Source: Saxidomus purpurata (lineage: Eukaryota; Mollusca; Bivalvia; Venerida; Veneridae). Taken from it: a stretch of 64,000 nt of DNA. Position 1 is the first letter of the stretch, and each line of letters opens with the position of its first letter. The notes under the pieces were generated by a model that worked only from the letters and a program-made list of their open reading frames with translations, ran no database searches and had not been told where the DNA came from. Both the position numbers and the translations under genes were made by a program. Positions 48,548-60,383 of this stretch are shown piece by piece. The stretch spans positions 10,501,007 through 10,565,006 of the forward strand of contig JAFMSR010000007.1 in NCBI GenBank assembly GCA_022818135.1, read 5' to 3'.

Positions 48548-51500
48548 GACTAGAAACTTTATGTCTTTCTTCTTCAGCAAGTTACTTCCTTATAACTAAT
48601 TTTATCTTTACTTTACTCAAATTCATGCAAGTTTGAGCACTTTTTTCAAACCCATTGCAATTGTATATCTATAATCCGCACTTAAAGAAACACAATTGAG
48701 TCTTCTTTGAATCAAAGTTCAACAGTTATACAATATCGAAGATATTAAGTGCTCTGTTTGAAGTCCTTGAAAACCTACAGTAATCAATAAACTAATACTC
48801 CAAAATTCTTTGTCTGAATTTGTCTACTTTCTACGTCTTCTCCAGGTGTTAGAAAACTACTTGTAAATAGATAATAGGTATAATTGCTAAAGGTTATAAA
48901 TAGAATGAAGTTTTACGAGTGGTTACATTAATTTGATATACGGTATGTTAGAACGTTACATGAGAATATGTGCTCTAATTCATATATTGGAGAAAGTTAG
49001 AGGTGAAGTCAATCAATACCATGCAGTGAAGTTGGATGGAAATCTGCAAAGAAAAATAGCAGCAAACTTCACGGCAAGACAAAAATCAGCAATTGGAATT
49101 GTATGATGTTTTCTATACATGTACATTTAGCAAAACAGAAGACAGTCTCTGGCTATACATAAACAATAAATCTAGCGCTACGTAGAGTTACATTTTAATA
49201 CAATGAAAGTGGAAATTAAAGTAGACAAAAAAGCAAAAAGATCAAAATCTTTTAGCAACATTCTTCAAACATTAGTTTACATAAATCTTATTTTGACCGT
49301 ACACAGGCTGTACCCCCATCTCAATGAAATAAACTCTGTCTTCTATACAACACCTGTTTGAAAATGTTTACTTTAAATTTGCTACTACCTGCTTTTTTAT
49401 AAAAGGAAAGAGAAACACTGCAGGTTATAGGCTCAAAAGGTCTTAATAAATTCATATTCATGCACAAAACCAACGAGCATCCTTCCCTAAAAGGAGCTAG
49501 AATGATTGTTACTAAGTTGCCAATGGACAGGTATGAGCCAGGCACATTGAATTTGACTGGTTACTTTTTAACTATGGGTTTTTCTCACTCCATCCTTGTC
49601 CTTAAAGGAAGTCTGGACACTTCCCGACATTGAACTAGGAGGGCTTATAGATAGAATAAACCTTATATGAACCACTACAACCGGTTTAAGTTGAAATCAC
49701 TAAAGACGTTTCACAGCTATTATATAAACTGTAAGCAAATCTACTGATGCATACTTCTTTAAAAAAAATTATGGTAACCTGACTCTCTGTAAAAAATTGA
49801 TTTAAGCTTTTCCCATGCAAGGAAAGAATGCATTAATATGAGAGTAAATATTCATACCCAGTATCTGCGATCAATGGGGGTTGAATAAACTGTTAATGTC
49901 TATAGGGAACCAGCTTGTTTGACTTCTACATTACAGGTACATCTGAAAGTAAACAATTACATAAATGTTTAAGTCATCAAAATAAATATGTGTGTGTAAA
50001 GTACAGTGTAACGTTTCAAACAATAGACAAGAAATTTGGTGCCGAGACTTTGTCCTTGCAGTCTGATATGCTGTTGGCCCCTTTTAATGTTACTGTCCAG
50101 ATTGCAAGATCAACAAAACCATGTTACCAGTAGATATAAAGCAGAATTGGGTTTAACAATTTATAGCTGTTTTAACAGAAAAGACCCTTTTAATTTTCCA
50201 GATTGTACAAAATTTTACAATTTTCCCAAAGGACAGTCAGATTTGCAATGAAAATGTCACACTCAAAACATATAGAGCTACAGAATTGGTACGACTTCAA
50301 CCGAGTGATGTAAAAATGACTGAAAATATCAACACAAAGTATGAATCTATTATCTTTCTTCTCTTTTATGTCATACCTTAAATTTTGAAAACAACAAAGT
50401 CAGGTTAACTTATATCAGCTAACCTGTCTGTCTGACTCATAAACTAAGATACCCCATCCACATTAACATCAGAATCCATTAAATTTTGTAAGTCACATGA
50501 TCTTAGCACTATAGCTAGTACATAACATAAACAGCAAGTCACTTTATACACATTTATAAAAATGTTTACCTGAAGTCAATCAAGTTTTCTTATGTATCTG
50601 TTGACAAAATGTGCAAAGTAAACATTACAAAAATTTACCTGACATTTTTTCCCTCAAGTTAGTCGATAATCCTATCCTGAGGTTCAACATACAGCAATTA
50701 CCTAACCTATTACACGTAATATTTCAAAATGTAAAGAGACACACGTCTATCCCTATCAATTACAATGAAAACACGTTCAATCTGATCAATTTGCCGCGGA
50801 CATAATTCTGTATTTTGTATGCTTAATCAAACCATGCAATATCTTACCACGAAAGTCAAATAAAACGAATAAAACACGAGTGAAGCAGCTGCTTACGATT
50901 AAGTTATGTCGTGTATTACCTATGTACGAATCAATTTGTGAATGTTTCAAATAGTTTTTATCAATTTACTCGACACTGTCGCTATTAGATGGCAATCAAG
51001 ATGATTTAGTATCATTATATAGTTATCACTCCTATCAAATATATCTCCACACGATATCAACTACACTATGGTGGTTAAAATTAATCCCGATATTTTGTTG
51101 AAATTTCCATATATAGTAATTTAAACAATAAACAATGTTATAACAAACAACTATAAATATATATGATATAATTCAAATACCAGCCTAATACACTTCCAAA
51201 TACGGAAATAATACATTAAATTTTTGTCATATCGGAAATTGTGCAGTGTACATTCATAATCCCCTATTGAATGAATTTTAAGAGGGTGACGACCTAGACC
51301 TAAACAAAATATTGTGATCTGCTTGAAATCATGCATGAATAGTACAAAAGACGTAGAATATCTTTCAATTGACACTCTATTAAATAATAGCTTTACCTCT
51401 TCACTGTCTTACTGGAACACTGCATAACTAATAAATTGGTACATGTATTAAAATTGAGACCAATGCTTTGCAAATTCTTTCGTATTATTTTGCCAATTTG

Positions 51501-51700
51501 CCTATAAAGAATATTTTCAAAATATCTAATACAATGTATAAGTATGTACTATTATCTGAATACTTTCTATAATAGAGTTCTTATTCAAAATGTACATGTT
51601 TTACAAAACAATAAACAAAATCCATCTAATATGTACATATATTTTTTCATGGAAGTAATTTTAGCAGTGTCTCTGAATTCCTACTCTCAGTAAAAGCTCA
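48548..51700. other. 5' flank of the - strand gene, no gene seen
   Basis: AT-rich DNA that should hold the promoter and any 5' UTR exon of the - strand gene. A donor-like GAAGAG|GTAAAG on the - strand near 51399 could end a non-coding first exon, but nothing else supports it. Confidence 0.3.
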
Positions 51701-51705
51701 GGCAG

Positions 51706-51790
51706 AGATGTGATGTCACTGCTTCCTGTATGCAAAAGTAAAGTAAAGGTAAATGCTTTATGATCTTTAAGTTCCTGTAACCCCGTAAAG
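51706..51790 (-). mobile_element. SINE tail fragment
   Basis: Shares 22 identical bases, starting TGATGTCACTGCTTCC, and an AAGTAAAGTAAAGGTAAA run with the SINE at 52440-52745. Confidence 0.5.
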
Positions 51791-52154
51791 GGTACCTGAA
51801 AAGTCATTCAACATTCACATCTTTTTACATGTACCCTAAGCACACTTTGATTTTATAATACACAGAAGTTTACCATCAATTTTTGAAATAAAAATCATCA
51901 AAACAGTATTAATACAATATTAATAATTTACCTGCAAACAGGAACCAGCATAAGAAAACAGCTGAGAAAAACCCAACTGTTATGATTCAAACATGTGACT
52001 CACTTTTTCCTATTGATTTCCAATGGCTTAAACAATATGAGAGACACTGACAGCGGCAAGTGACAATTTCTATAGGAATTCTCCTACCGGTATTTTGCTC
52101 ACCCTTTAATAGGCTCAAGAATGTATGACAGAGCACTGAAAATCTGCTATCAAT

Positions 52155-52260
52155 ACGAGTCGTTAGTTTACTTTATACTAATTTGTTTTAGCTCGATTGT
52201 GAAGAAAAACTGAAGCTTGAGTCTGCTTCCTGGAAAAACCAGTACGGTTGTCATATATAT
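52155..52260 (-). mobile_element. Headless family E SINE fragment
   Basis: TTTATACTAATTTGTTTTAG, CTCGATTGTGAAGAAA and CTTCCTGGAAAAACCAGTAC match the body of the nested SINE at 20858-21050. Confidence 0.6.
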
Positions 52261-52456
52261 TCATTATAGATGAACGATATACACAGAAAGTTAAGGGCTA
52301 ATGTGACAGTGACATGGTGTAAGAGTCCGCATTTGTTGTGTAAATAGAGTGGACATTTTTAGGGATTAAAATCTTTCTTCACACAATCATGATCTACCTT
52401 TTCCTGCAATACTTTTTGTGTACACATGTATAATTACCTGTGATGTCACTGCTTCC

Positions 52457-52745
52457 TGTATGTAAAGGTAAAGTAAAGGTAAAGTGTTTCTTTATTATAG
52501 TGTCACCCCTAGTTAAAGGGCCAGCCATATCTGACTTATGAGACACCTTCTTTCTGAGCACATTTACCTCCCGAATCCTATTCTTTAATGCCAGGCACCA
52601 GGCAGGTAGGCATACGGTAACCATTATTTAACTAGCTGGCGGCTCACCAACAGGCCATATCAGAACGTATCCCTGCTGGGATTCGAACCTTCGACCTCCC
52701 GCTCCCAAGGTGGATGCCTAAACCACTAGACCAAGGGGGACGGTC
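52457..52745 (-). mobile_element. tRNA-derived SINE, intact head
   Basis: Read on the - strand: head with A box TGGTCTAGTGG and B box GGTTCGAATCC, a body of about 200 bp, and a 3' tail CTTTACCTTTACTTTACC. The head does not fold to a full tRNA, so it is a retroposon. Confidence 0.8.
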
Positions 52746-53559
52746 TTAAACAAAATAAAACAGATTATGTCTGTTTCAACACTATTCCAGTTAAAAATTT
52801 CTAATTTCATACATTCTCTAACAGAAAATGCATATGCCTCAAATGTAAGGATATATTTGAAACAGTATGCAATCCTTGTTAGTTTACATTTTATTGTCTA
52901 AATACTTTTTCAGACGTGACATGTGACTGCTATTGAGTATTCACGCAGTATACAATACTGAACAGTGTAAATCCTGATCAGTATGCACAAAATGTGTCAA
53001 AAATACAATGTTACACAATTATAGACAAGTGTCAAATTTCACCAAAAAAAAATAAGATTTTGGTTTTTGAGATGTTTTACGCTAATAGTGTTTTTTTTAA
53101 CCGACAACAACCTGCAGATGATACAACAAGTATACTAAAGTTTTAGTCCAGGTACAATTTTGTGGTTTGCCTTCAGTCATGATCACTTTTTTGCATTGAC
53201 AGCAAAATTAGTGTACATCATTATAATGTAATTGCATACCATTCAACTGGTAACTTTTTTACAATTATTTAGAAGCCAAAGTGTTTACATCATTCATCTT
53301 AAATGAAGATGATATGAGAAATTCACTGTCCTTAGCGAACCCACTTGAGCATGACAAATTTGAAATTTTCTTTACATATAAATTATGTAGTGTTACACAA
53401 CAGTGACTGCTCATTTATTTTCCAGTCTCCTTAATTTGTTAGTTGTACTTCAACCCTTGCCCAGCTTGATTTGTAAAATGGACTTGTCCATCATTAAATT
53501 TAGACAGTACCATTAGTTGTTCAAAGGGGTGCTAGGTGAATATTTACTGAGTAGCCAAC

Positions 53560-53622
53560 AGTGCAGATCATGATCTGACTACACACTGATTGTACATGTT
53601 GATCATGATCTACACACGGGTA
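53560..53622. mobile_element. Family C MITE core
   Basis: GTGCAGATCATGATCTGACT and TGATCATGATCTACAC form the imperfect palindrome at the heart of the family. Termini absent. Confidence 0.5.
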
Positions 53623-53630
53623 AAAGTACC

Positions 53631-53753
53631 GTAGCCCGGACCCAAACACTGCATTTTAGTCAAAAACAGCCTTGTGCATGACAATTGACATAAATTATAG
53701 TCACAAGGCTATTTTAAAACTAAAATGCAGTGTTTGGGTCCCGGCTTGGCTAC
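53631..53753. mobile_element. 123-bp palindromic foldback element
   Basis: Arms GTAGCCCGGACCCAAACACT-GCATTTTAGT ... AGCCTTGTG and the mirror CACAAGGCT ... ACTAAAATGC-AGTGTTTGGGTCCCGGCTTGGCTAC pair over about 50 bp with few mismatches, around a loop of about 25 bases. Confidence 0.8.
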
Positions 53754-54410
53754 TTACACCTGTGGATCTACACTGGTTGAAAAAGCTGAATCATTGGCTC
53801 CCAACAGGATAACAATTACATTACTAAATATTTTATGTACATTTGAAAAAAATAAAATTCTGTTTAAAATATTGAATGTTGTCTGCATAATGGCACCATG
53901 GCAACAAACCAAGTGCCAACCTTCTACTTCCACAAAAGCTTTTGAAGCACTTGTTTGAACTGCCACATTCTGACACTCCCCAGTCATACACAATTTCACT
54001 CATACAAATTATGCACTTTAATAATGGATTTGACTCAAGTTAATTCAGCAATTTCAATACTTTATTTTTACAAACAGAGAATATCCGGAACACAGTAAAG
54101 TTTCCTTTCTGTAAAGAAAAAACATAACTATACAGGAAAGTGAAGTTTGAAAATTTTTAAACATTCCTTTAGCTTGTCACATTTACTTCTTAAATACATA
54201 ATATACAGACAGGTTTAATTGCAATCTTGACATCTTACATCAGTGAAAGATGCAACAACAAATTTGTTCAAAATTACTATTGTGCGACAATATTTACCTG
54301 GCACTCATTAATCTTCGCCAATATCATCGGCTTCGTTCGGGTGTGTTTTCGTAATTTCAATTGATTATCATATCGAACAAATACATTTCACCGACTGAAG
54401 TTCACTCCGC

Positions 54411-54483
54411 AGAGACAGTGGTGTAGTGGTAAGATGCCCAACGTATATGCAAGGTTTCATGAGTTCGAATCATGTACAGATAA
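54411..54483 (+). mobile_element. tRNA-like SINE head
   Basis: A box TGGTGTAGTGG, and a T-arm CATGA-GTTCGAA-TCATG that pairs five of five. The acceptor ends do not pair, so it is not a working tRNA. Confidence 0.55.
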
Positions 54484-54924
54484 TTTTAATTTTGATAGGA
54501 TTATGACTATTTTTATTTAATTTGTGACAGTCTTATGGTGCATACGACTGTTTATTCTATGATTTCTGTTTTTAATTTTTTAATTATTGATTAGATAACT
54601 TTGCTTTGCTTTCTGTGATTTAATATTTTATGTATCAATACTTATTATTGATATCCATGGCATTTCAGGAATTACATAAAATTTCATGGTCCGTTGAATG
54701 GATGTCTGTCCCTGGGTTTTCTTCGAAAGCCAAGGCAATCTTATCCTTAGAGCGTTTAGCTGTTTTGATGATTTACTCGTCGACATTTTCAGTTCTATAT
54801 ACAAATATATGCAAGACGACGGAGAAAGAATGCTCTAATAGTAATTAAAAATCTTGAAACGTGATGAACAAAGACAATAGTTAATGTATTATATGCAACA
54901 ACACAATTAATAAAATGTAAACAA

Positions 54925-54998
54925 AACATCAAGCAAGACTCGAACCGGCATACGCTGGACTGGTAGTCAAATGTCTGATCCACTACACCATTGCTGAA
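54925..54998 (-). mobile_element. tRNA-like SINE head, opposite strand
   Basis: On the - strand: A box TGGTGTAGTGG and B box GGTTCGAGTCT, as at 54411 but with different arms. Only part of the T stem pairs. Confidence 0.55.
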
Positions 54999-55503
54999 TG
55001 CGATATCTCAACAGTACGAAATTGATATTTTATACCAATCCCTTGTTATATTTTTATCCGAATATTACCAACCACATATACAAAATATTCATGAGTGCCA
55101 GTTCAATATTGTCGCATAATACAGATCGACTTAATGATATATAACTGTACATATTATTAAATGCCATTCATTTTACTTCACCAGAAAATGCAAGTTATAA
55201 CTTGTAAATATGTGACTTGTGCATATTCTTATCATGACAGTATTAAACATTGTATATTCAAATGGGTGCTCAGTTAGAGTTTTCCACCAGAATAGGAGGT
55301 TACCAGTGTAGACTATGAGTAGATCAAAGACAGCAGACCCTGCTCAGACTGCGATACAGCTTCGATCATGCTTGAAACCAGAACAAGATATGCCATGAAG
55401 TGGTCAGCAGAGCTTGGAACCTTGCTTATACAAAATTTGAGTTTATTGTAATACACATCTGACAAAATCTAAGATTCTATCAAGATCCGCAACTTTTCCT
55501 ACC

Positions 55504-55649
55504 TCCCTTTTATCGTTGAATAAAATAGTCAATTGTTCTGATGCGAAAAATTAAATCATGTGTGCTACACACTAAAGTCTTGTGACTTAACTACTTATTA
55601 TGCATTCAAACTCCTGCCTGATATTTTATTCAAAGATAAAATGCACAGA
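55504..55649. mobile_element. Foldback element, relative of 11341-11478
   Basis: CCCTTTTATCGTTGAATAAA at the left and GATATTTTATTCAAAGATAA at the right, with AAATTAAATCATGTGTG in the middle, match the intron 14 element in order. Confidence 0.65.
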
Positions 55650-58189
55650 CGCACCTTTAATAAATAACAACTAAGACAAAATCATTAACAACTGAATTTC
55701 AAATGCACAGTCAATTTAATAAAATCAACATTTATGTAAAATAACTGAAACTTTTCTTTCAAGTATTTAACAAAGTCTACAAATTTGAATTAGAAATACA
55801 ATTTTCATACCTTTTTATCATTTAGTAATACGTCAATCTATTTTATTTAGTCACACTCGTACAACCAATGTATGGAAGGTCATAGTACATAATTCTCCGG
55901 ACACTTTCTATTTTCTATTTTGAGTGCAACAAACATCCACTATCACAAGATGACATTTTATCAGCCTTAAACTGACAATATAATGAATGTTATCGTTGGT
56001 CACAGGACGAATCAACGGCTATAACAGTGGGGAGGATATCTCAGTCCATTGTAACACTACAATGACCTCTCGCCAGGGCACCAGCTTGACAAAAGTATAA
56101 AAGCTAGATAGTATTGTCAAAAGGATTAACCCTAAAAGCCCTACATTTTTGCTGTATTTTTGCAAATGAGTATTTCACTACATAAGTCTCACTCAATAAG
56201 GTATATTTAATTTAACGACTCTGTGATTTGCTTGTACTGTACATGTTTCAATTATATGATTCACAAGATTTTAATTAGTTTTTATCAAAATAAAAATGCA
56301 CTTACATCACTTTTTCTTATGTCATAATTCTTTTTGTTAAAAGCTGAATCCACCAGTTGGTACCAAAAATTTGCAAAACATCTGCCTTTTATTTGACCCA
56401 GCAGAAAAGAAAAGAAAAATTGCTCTAATACAGTCCTATTGAAAAAGATTTATTGATGAATACTGACATTTATGTACAGTTACAGTCACTTATTTATATA
56501 TAATGATTACTACATCACAAAAAAACGATATAAAATTACACCATAAATAATATTCTACATTCATTCATTTTTGGCCCCATGGATCAAAACAAAAAACGAT
56601 TTTATACGAGTGTTTCTCATAAAACATATTAATGTTTTGGTAGTATTTATGCTATTACATTTGATAGCCTTTCATGCAGAAGTATGTAATGATTTGTTTT
56701 GAAGTTTGAATTTTTGGTACCTGCAGTGGATTTTAAGTTTCAAACAATTGCATTTTGTAAACAAAAGTCTCATGAAAATTTTGAACAAGAATCAAACTTT
56801 ACAACCACTCTGATACAAGTACAAAGCTTGTTCATATCTTTGTCAATCTCAGCAAATTAATACATTACACAAGTGATCAGCTGTCTACTGGCTAGCAGGA
56901 TGGAATATAAAACTGGTGGCCAAAGTCCCAACTAAATGTTCATAATTATCTGGTGGACCTTCAGTATCAACCTATACATCATTGGATCCAACAGTTAACA
57001 GCAGTGCAATCAGCAACAGTAACTGCTGACATCAGAAGGATTGGCCCATTAACCTATACTTGATGCTGGGAGATTAAGACACTGTCCACTGGCTCAGCAA
57101 GATGCAATTGTTTCATCAATTCCTGGTGTGCTAATCAGTTTTACCTTTTTTTTATCTCCAGTAGGCACACAGAATACTTCAATATATAATCTGAATATCC
57201 CAATACTTAGCAATATAATACCATAAACATTCCAGTACGCTGCAATATAATGTTATAAATATCTCAATTTACCACAATGCACTATGATCTTAATATCCAA
57301 GTATCAGTCCATCATAACTTCATCACACAAGTAACAAGTAAATACTTGATGGCAATCAAGGGTCACTATCTATTTCAGATCATAAGCCATCATCTACAAC
57401 AAACGACTTTAACACCTCCTAGGACATGGTATTTGTTTACATCTTGTCGTTTATGAGAGGACAAGCAGACGCATTAGTCCTTGGTAGCTTTTTTAACAAA
57501 CATTTTGAGAAAATGTTTACAAGCGTTGAATCAAAATAGTTCATAATCACGATTCTGTCACGAAATGTGGTTATGATTTCAACCATGAAATATTATGCAT
57601 TGCATCCAGTATCAATTAAGCCATGGGTTTTATTATGCTGCTGCATGCAATTGTGCACACAAAATGCATATATAATCATAATTTTTTCTCCAGGTTCAAT
57701 TTCATTATCGTGTCTCAATATTCTTTGTCATGTGAGCACCTAATCTACTGGCAGCAACTGATTCTGCCCTTGCGACTTCAGTGCAGATCATGATATGTCT
57801 GTTATTATGAGTCAGGAAATTTTAGTGACCATGGTGATGCCATTATCAAATGTGAATGGAATTCAGTGTAGTATGGCTTTTTAATTAGTCTGTTCACCCA
57901 TGCTGTGTCCTTGGCTGTCGTATCCTGCTATGTAGCTAAAAATTTCCGCTTTACAATGATTATAAATTCCTCATTATGAAATAACAACTTTTCCTCACAT
58001 ATCAGACACCCTGTTGAATAAATTACAACTTCCCTTCATGTGACTGAAAACCAATCAACAACTGATAACAGTAGAAGAGGAAGCACAGTTTATTGATATT
58101 AGCCAGCAGCATATATGCACCTAACTTTATGATTGAATACCTCTTTGAGAAAGTCACAATTCCATCCCAACCATATTTCAGTCATTTTG
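55650..58189. other. Intergenic DNA with one family C fragment
   Basis: No gene supported. 57740-57840 has CTGGCAGCAACTGATTCTGC, GTGCAGATCATGATATG and GAGTCAGGAAATTTTAG, a family C MITE copy. Confidence 0.4.
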
Positions 58190-58400
58190 AGAGGTGGACA
58201 GTTTACCTAACCATCATTCCTTGGAAACACCAGTCCTAGAACCCTCTCCTCTATAAAAAAAACTGCCAACATTCTCAAATAAATATTCAGTAGCAGGGCT
58301 TGAACCCATGACCCTCAATCAATAAGAGGTTACAGTGATTGTAAGTCAGAGACTCTTACCACACCACCACCAAGATGGTGAGGTTGGTAGCTACCAGCAG
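58190..58400 (-). mobile_element. SINE-like repeat, family D, with tRNA-like head
   Basis: On the - strand: A-box-like GTGGTGTGGTAAGAG, B box GGGTTCAAGCCC, then a body ending in the GGTAAACTG complement of TTTACCTAACC. The most complete member of the family at 29560 and 34690. Confidence 0.6.
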
Positions 58401-59131
58401 CTCTTGGCCTCTTTGTGGAGCCAAAGCCACCTTCGGCAGCCTACTTTCAAGTTTTGCCTGTAATATATAGCACAGTGAACATCTTCCATATAGACTGTGC
58501 AGAGAATCCCTAGCACTCTACTGCAGACTAAACTGAGGTGGCTGGAAGCTACCACTGTATAGATACTGTTTTATTGGTATTGATAATTTCATTCCTGATG
58601 AGGAAGGCTTATACTGTATGAGTTCTGATTGGAGACTGTACAGATTGTGTGCTTGATCCAAACCAGTACTGGTACTGATTGTTTTTTGCTAAGTACTTGA
58701 GATGTATAAACCCTTACCCCACTAAATGTCTACAATGGATTTGTGCATACATATGTCAATGAGGATATAGCATTAACAGGGTGTTATGTGAAAGCTAATC
58801 AACAAATAGCTGACAGTGCAAATTGCACATTACTGCAGCTGCTCCTCATAATATGACCTGGTTGCAAAGAAAGACTGATATTTGCTGCTCAGTCCAGTAA
58901 AGGTTAAAATGTATAAGAAAATAGGTACTTGTATCATAAAAAGCATGTTCTGTCACCCTCTTGACTGGCTAACCTGACTGTAAAAATATGACACATTTTT
59001 CTGTCTTTTATACATTGTGGAAAGTCTAAGTTCAGCAGCTCTTTTTTCTGGACATTAAAATAATGAAAATGATCAAACAACAAACGCAGTTATGAATTCC
59101 TACAAATAGATAATTCTGTACAATTTCTTAC

Positions 59132-59206
59132 CATAAAATCTGTAGTTACATCCTTATAACGTGTCTTTAATTGCCACAGGTTTTGCACAGTAGTTGCGTC
59201 AAATAT
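59132..59206 (-). CDS. Orphan coding-like exon, 25 codons
   Basis: On the - strand an acceptor CAGTTTCACAG and a strong donor ATG|GTAAGA bound 75 nt open in one frame only, which reads IFDATTVQNLWQLKTRYKDV and then TTDFM. Both ends are phase 0. Amino-acid makeup is protein-like, with an amphipathic pattern. I do not recognise the protein. It may be an internal exon of a gene lying mainly beyond the right edge, or an upstream exon of the repeat-protein gene. Confidence 0.35.
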
Positions 59207-60383
59207 CTGTGAAACTGTCAGTTTATCTTAATATAATGTAATTTATTATTTTCAATTAGTATTCATATTCAAATGCTTAATTAGACACTGAAAGATGTTC
59301 TATAGTGAGCATGCAGTAAGTACATACATCCAATAGCATTGTCATAATATGCTTATCCAGACCAAATATGGCTACATGACTAGATATTAAAACTAACAAA
59401 TGACATAATGCACAGCTATGATTAATCAACTTTAGTTTACATGGCTGTCAATTTTTGATATAACACTGATAACTGTCTTGATACGACTTACACAGTGATC
59501 TTATCTGATAACAGGAAATATAGGCTAATATTGGTCAACCACAGCGATTTTTTAAAAGATATTTTAATTATAATGTACTATATTTACCTGTACACATGTA
59601 CAGCTGTCAAAATTAATCAGCATGTCTAAGTAGCAATTAGTAATGTAATAACCTGACAACATGACCTTGAACCTACCTTAGATAGTCTCCATATACAGAC
59701 AAGAATGTCTTAAATTACCTAGTTATTTAATGTAGGGATACCTGTGAATAAAGAACACCTGTCAACAAAAACTCCAGTCTGTAGTCTGTTCACTACAGAA
59801 GACAATGTTATTCAGGGTGTGTATAAATATCACTAGTGAAATCAAATCTTAGTTCAACTACATGTAAACCTTAAATTATCAATCTAAACTTATTGTCAAG
59901 TCACTGCATTGGCTTCAAGGAGCTTGGGTAGTTTTTCTTGACAGGTGATCCACATTGTGCATTCAAAGATTGTTCTGCTACATACATAATTTATACGAAT
60001 ACTGAATAGTGCACTTTTTTTCCTTTCTTTGCTTCCTCATAGCCAAAAGGTTTGACTGTGTTTGTTTAGGACTGATGTCAGACTCAAGCTCTTACAACAT
60101 ATAACTGTGGAATACATGATGATGCAGCAGTAATTTTCTGGGATTTTGTTGATTGTGTTTGATCATGAATTCTAGATCCCCATAAACACAAATCTGAGAA
60201 ATCACTATTCACAACTCATACACTGAAAGATGGTTAATTGTTTGATAAAGTTTGAATGATAGAGTAGTTGTTCAACGGTTTGACAGTAAAAAAAGTCAGT
60301 TCTATCAAATGGGTCAAATCGTTCAGCCTAATGAATTAGGCTAATAGCAAGCCTACCCATGACCTTGTGGACAAAATAGAAAA

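Noticed and set aside
48548..48580. Start of the repeat-protein frame 11 codons upstream
   Set aside because: The codon there is TTG; the first ATG is at 48547.
49321..49545. 74-codon frame on the - strand
   Set aside because: No splice sites or recognisable motif; length expected by chance.
54925..54998. Possible functional tRNA gene
   Set aside because: A and B boxes are present, but the acceptor stem and part of the T stem do not pair.
57440..57530. Short C-terminus-like peptide FLKMFVKKATKD on the - strand
   Set aside because: No acceptor AG before it and an upstream stop in frame.
58360..58457. Exon-like segment AKLESRLPKVALAPQ on the - strand
   Set aside because: Its end overlaps the tRNA-like head of a SINE and runs into a stop. 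Too weak to list as a gene part.
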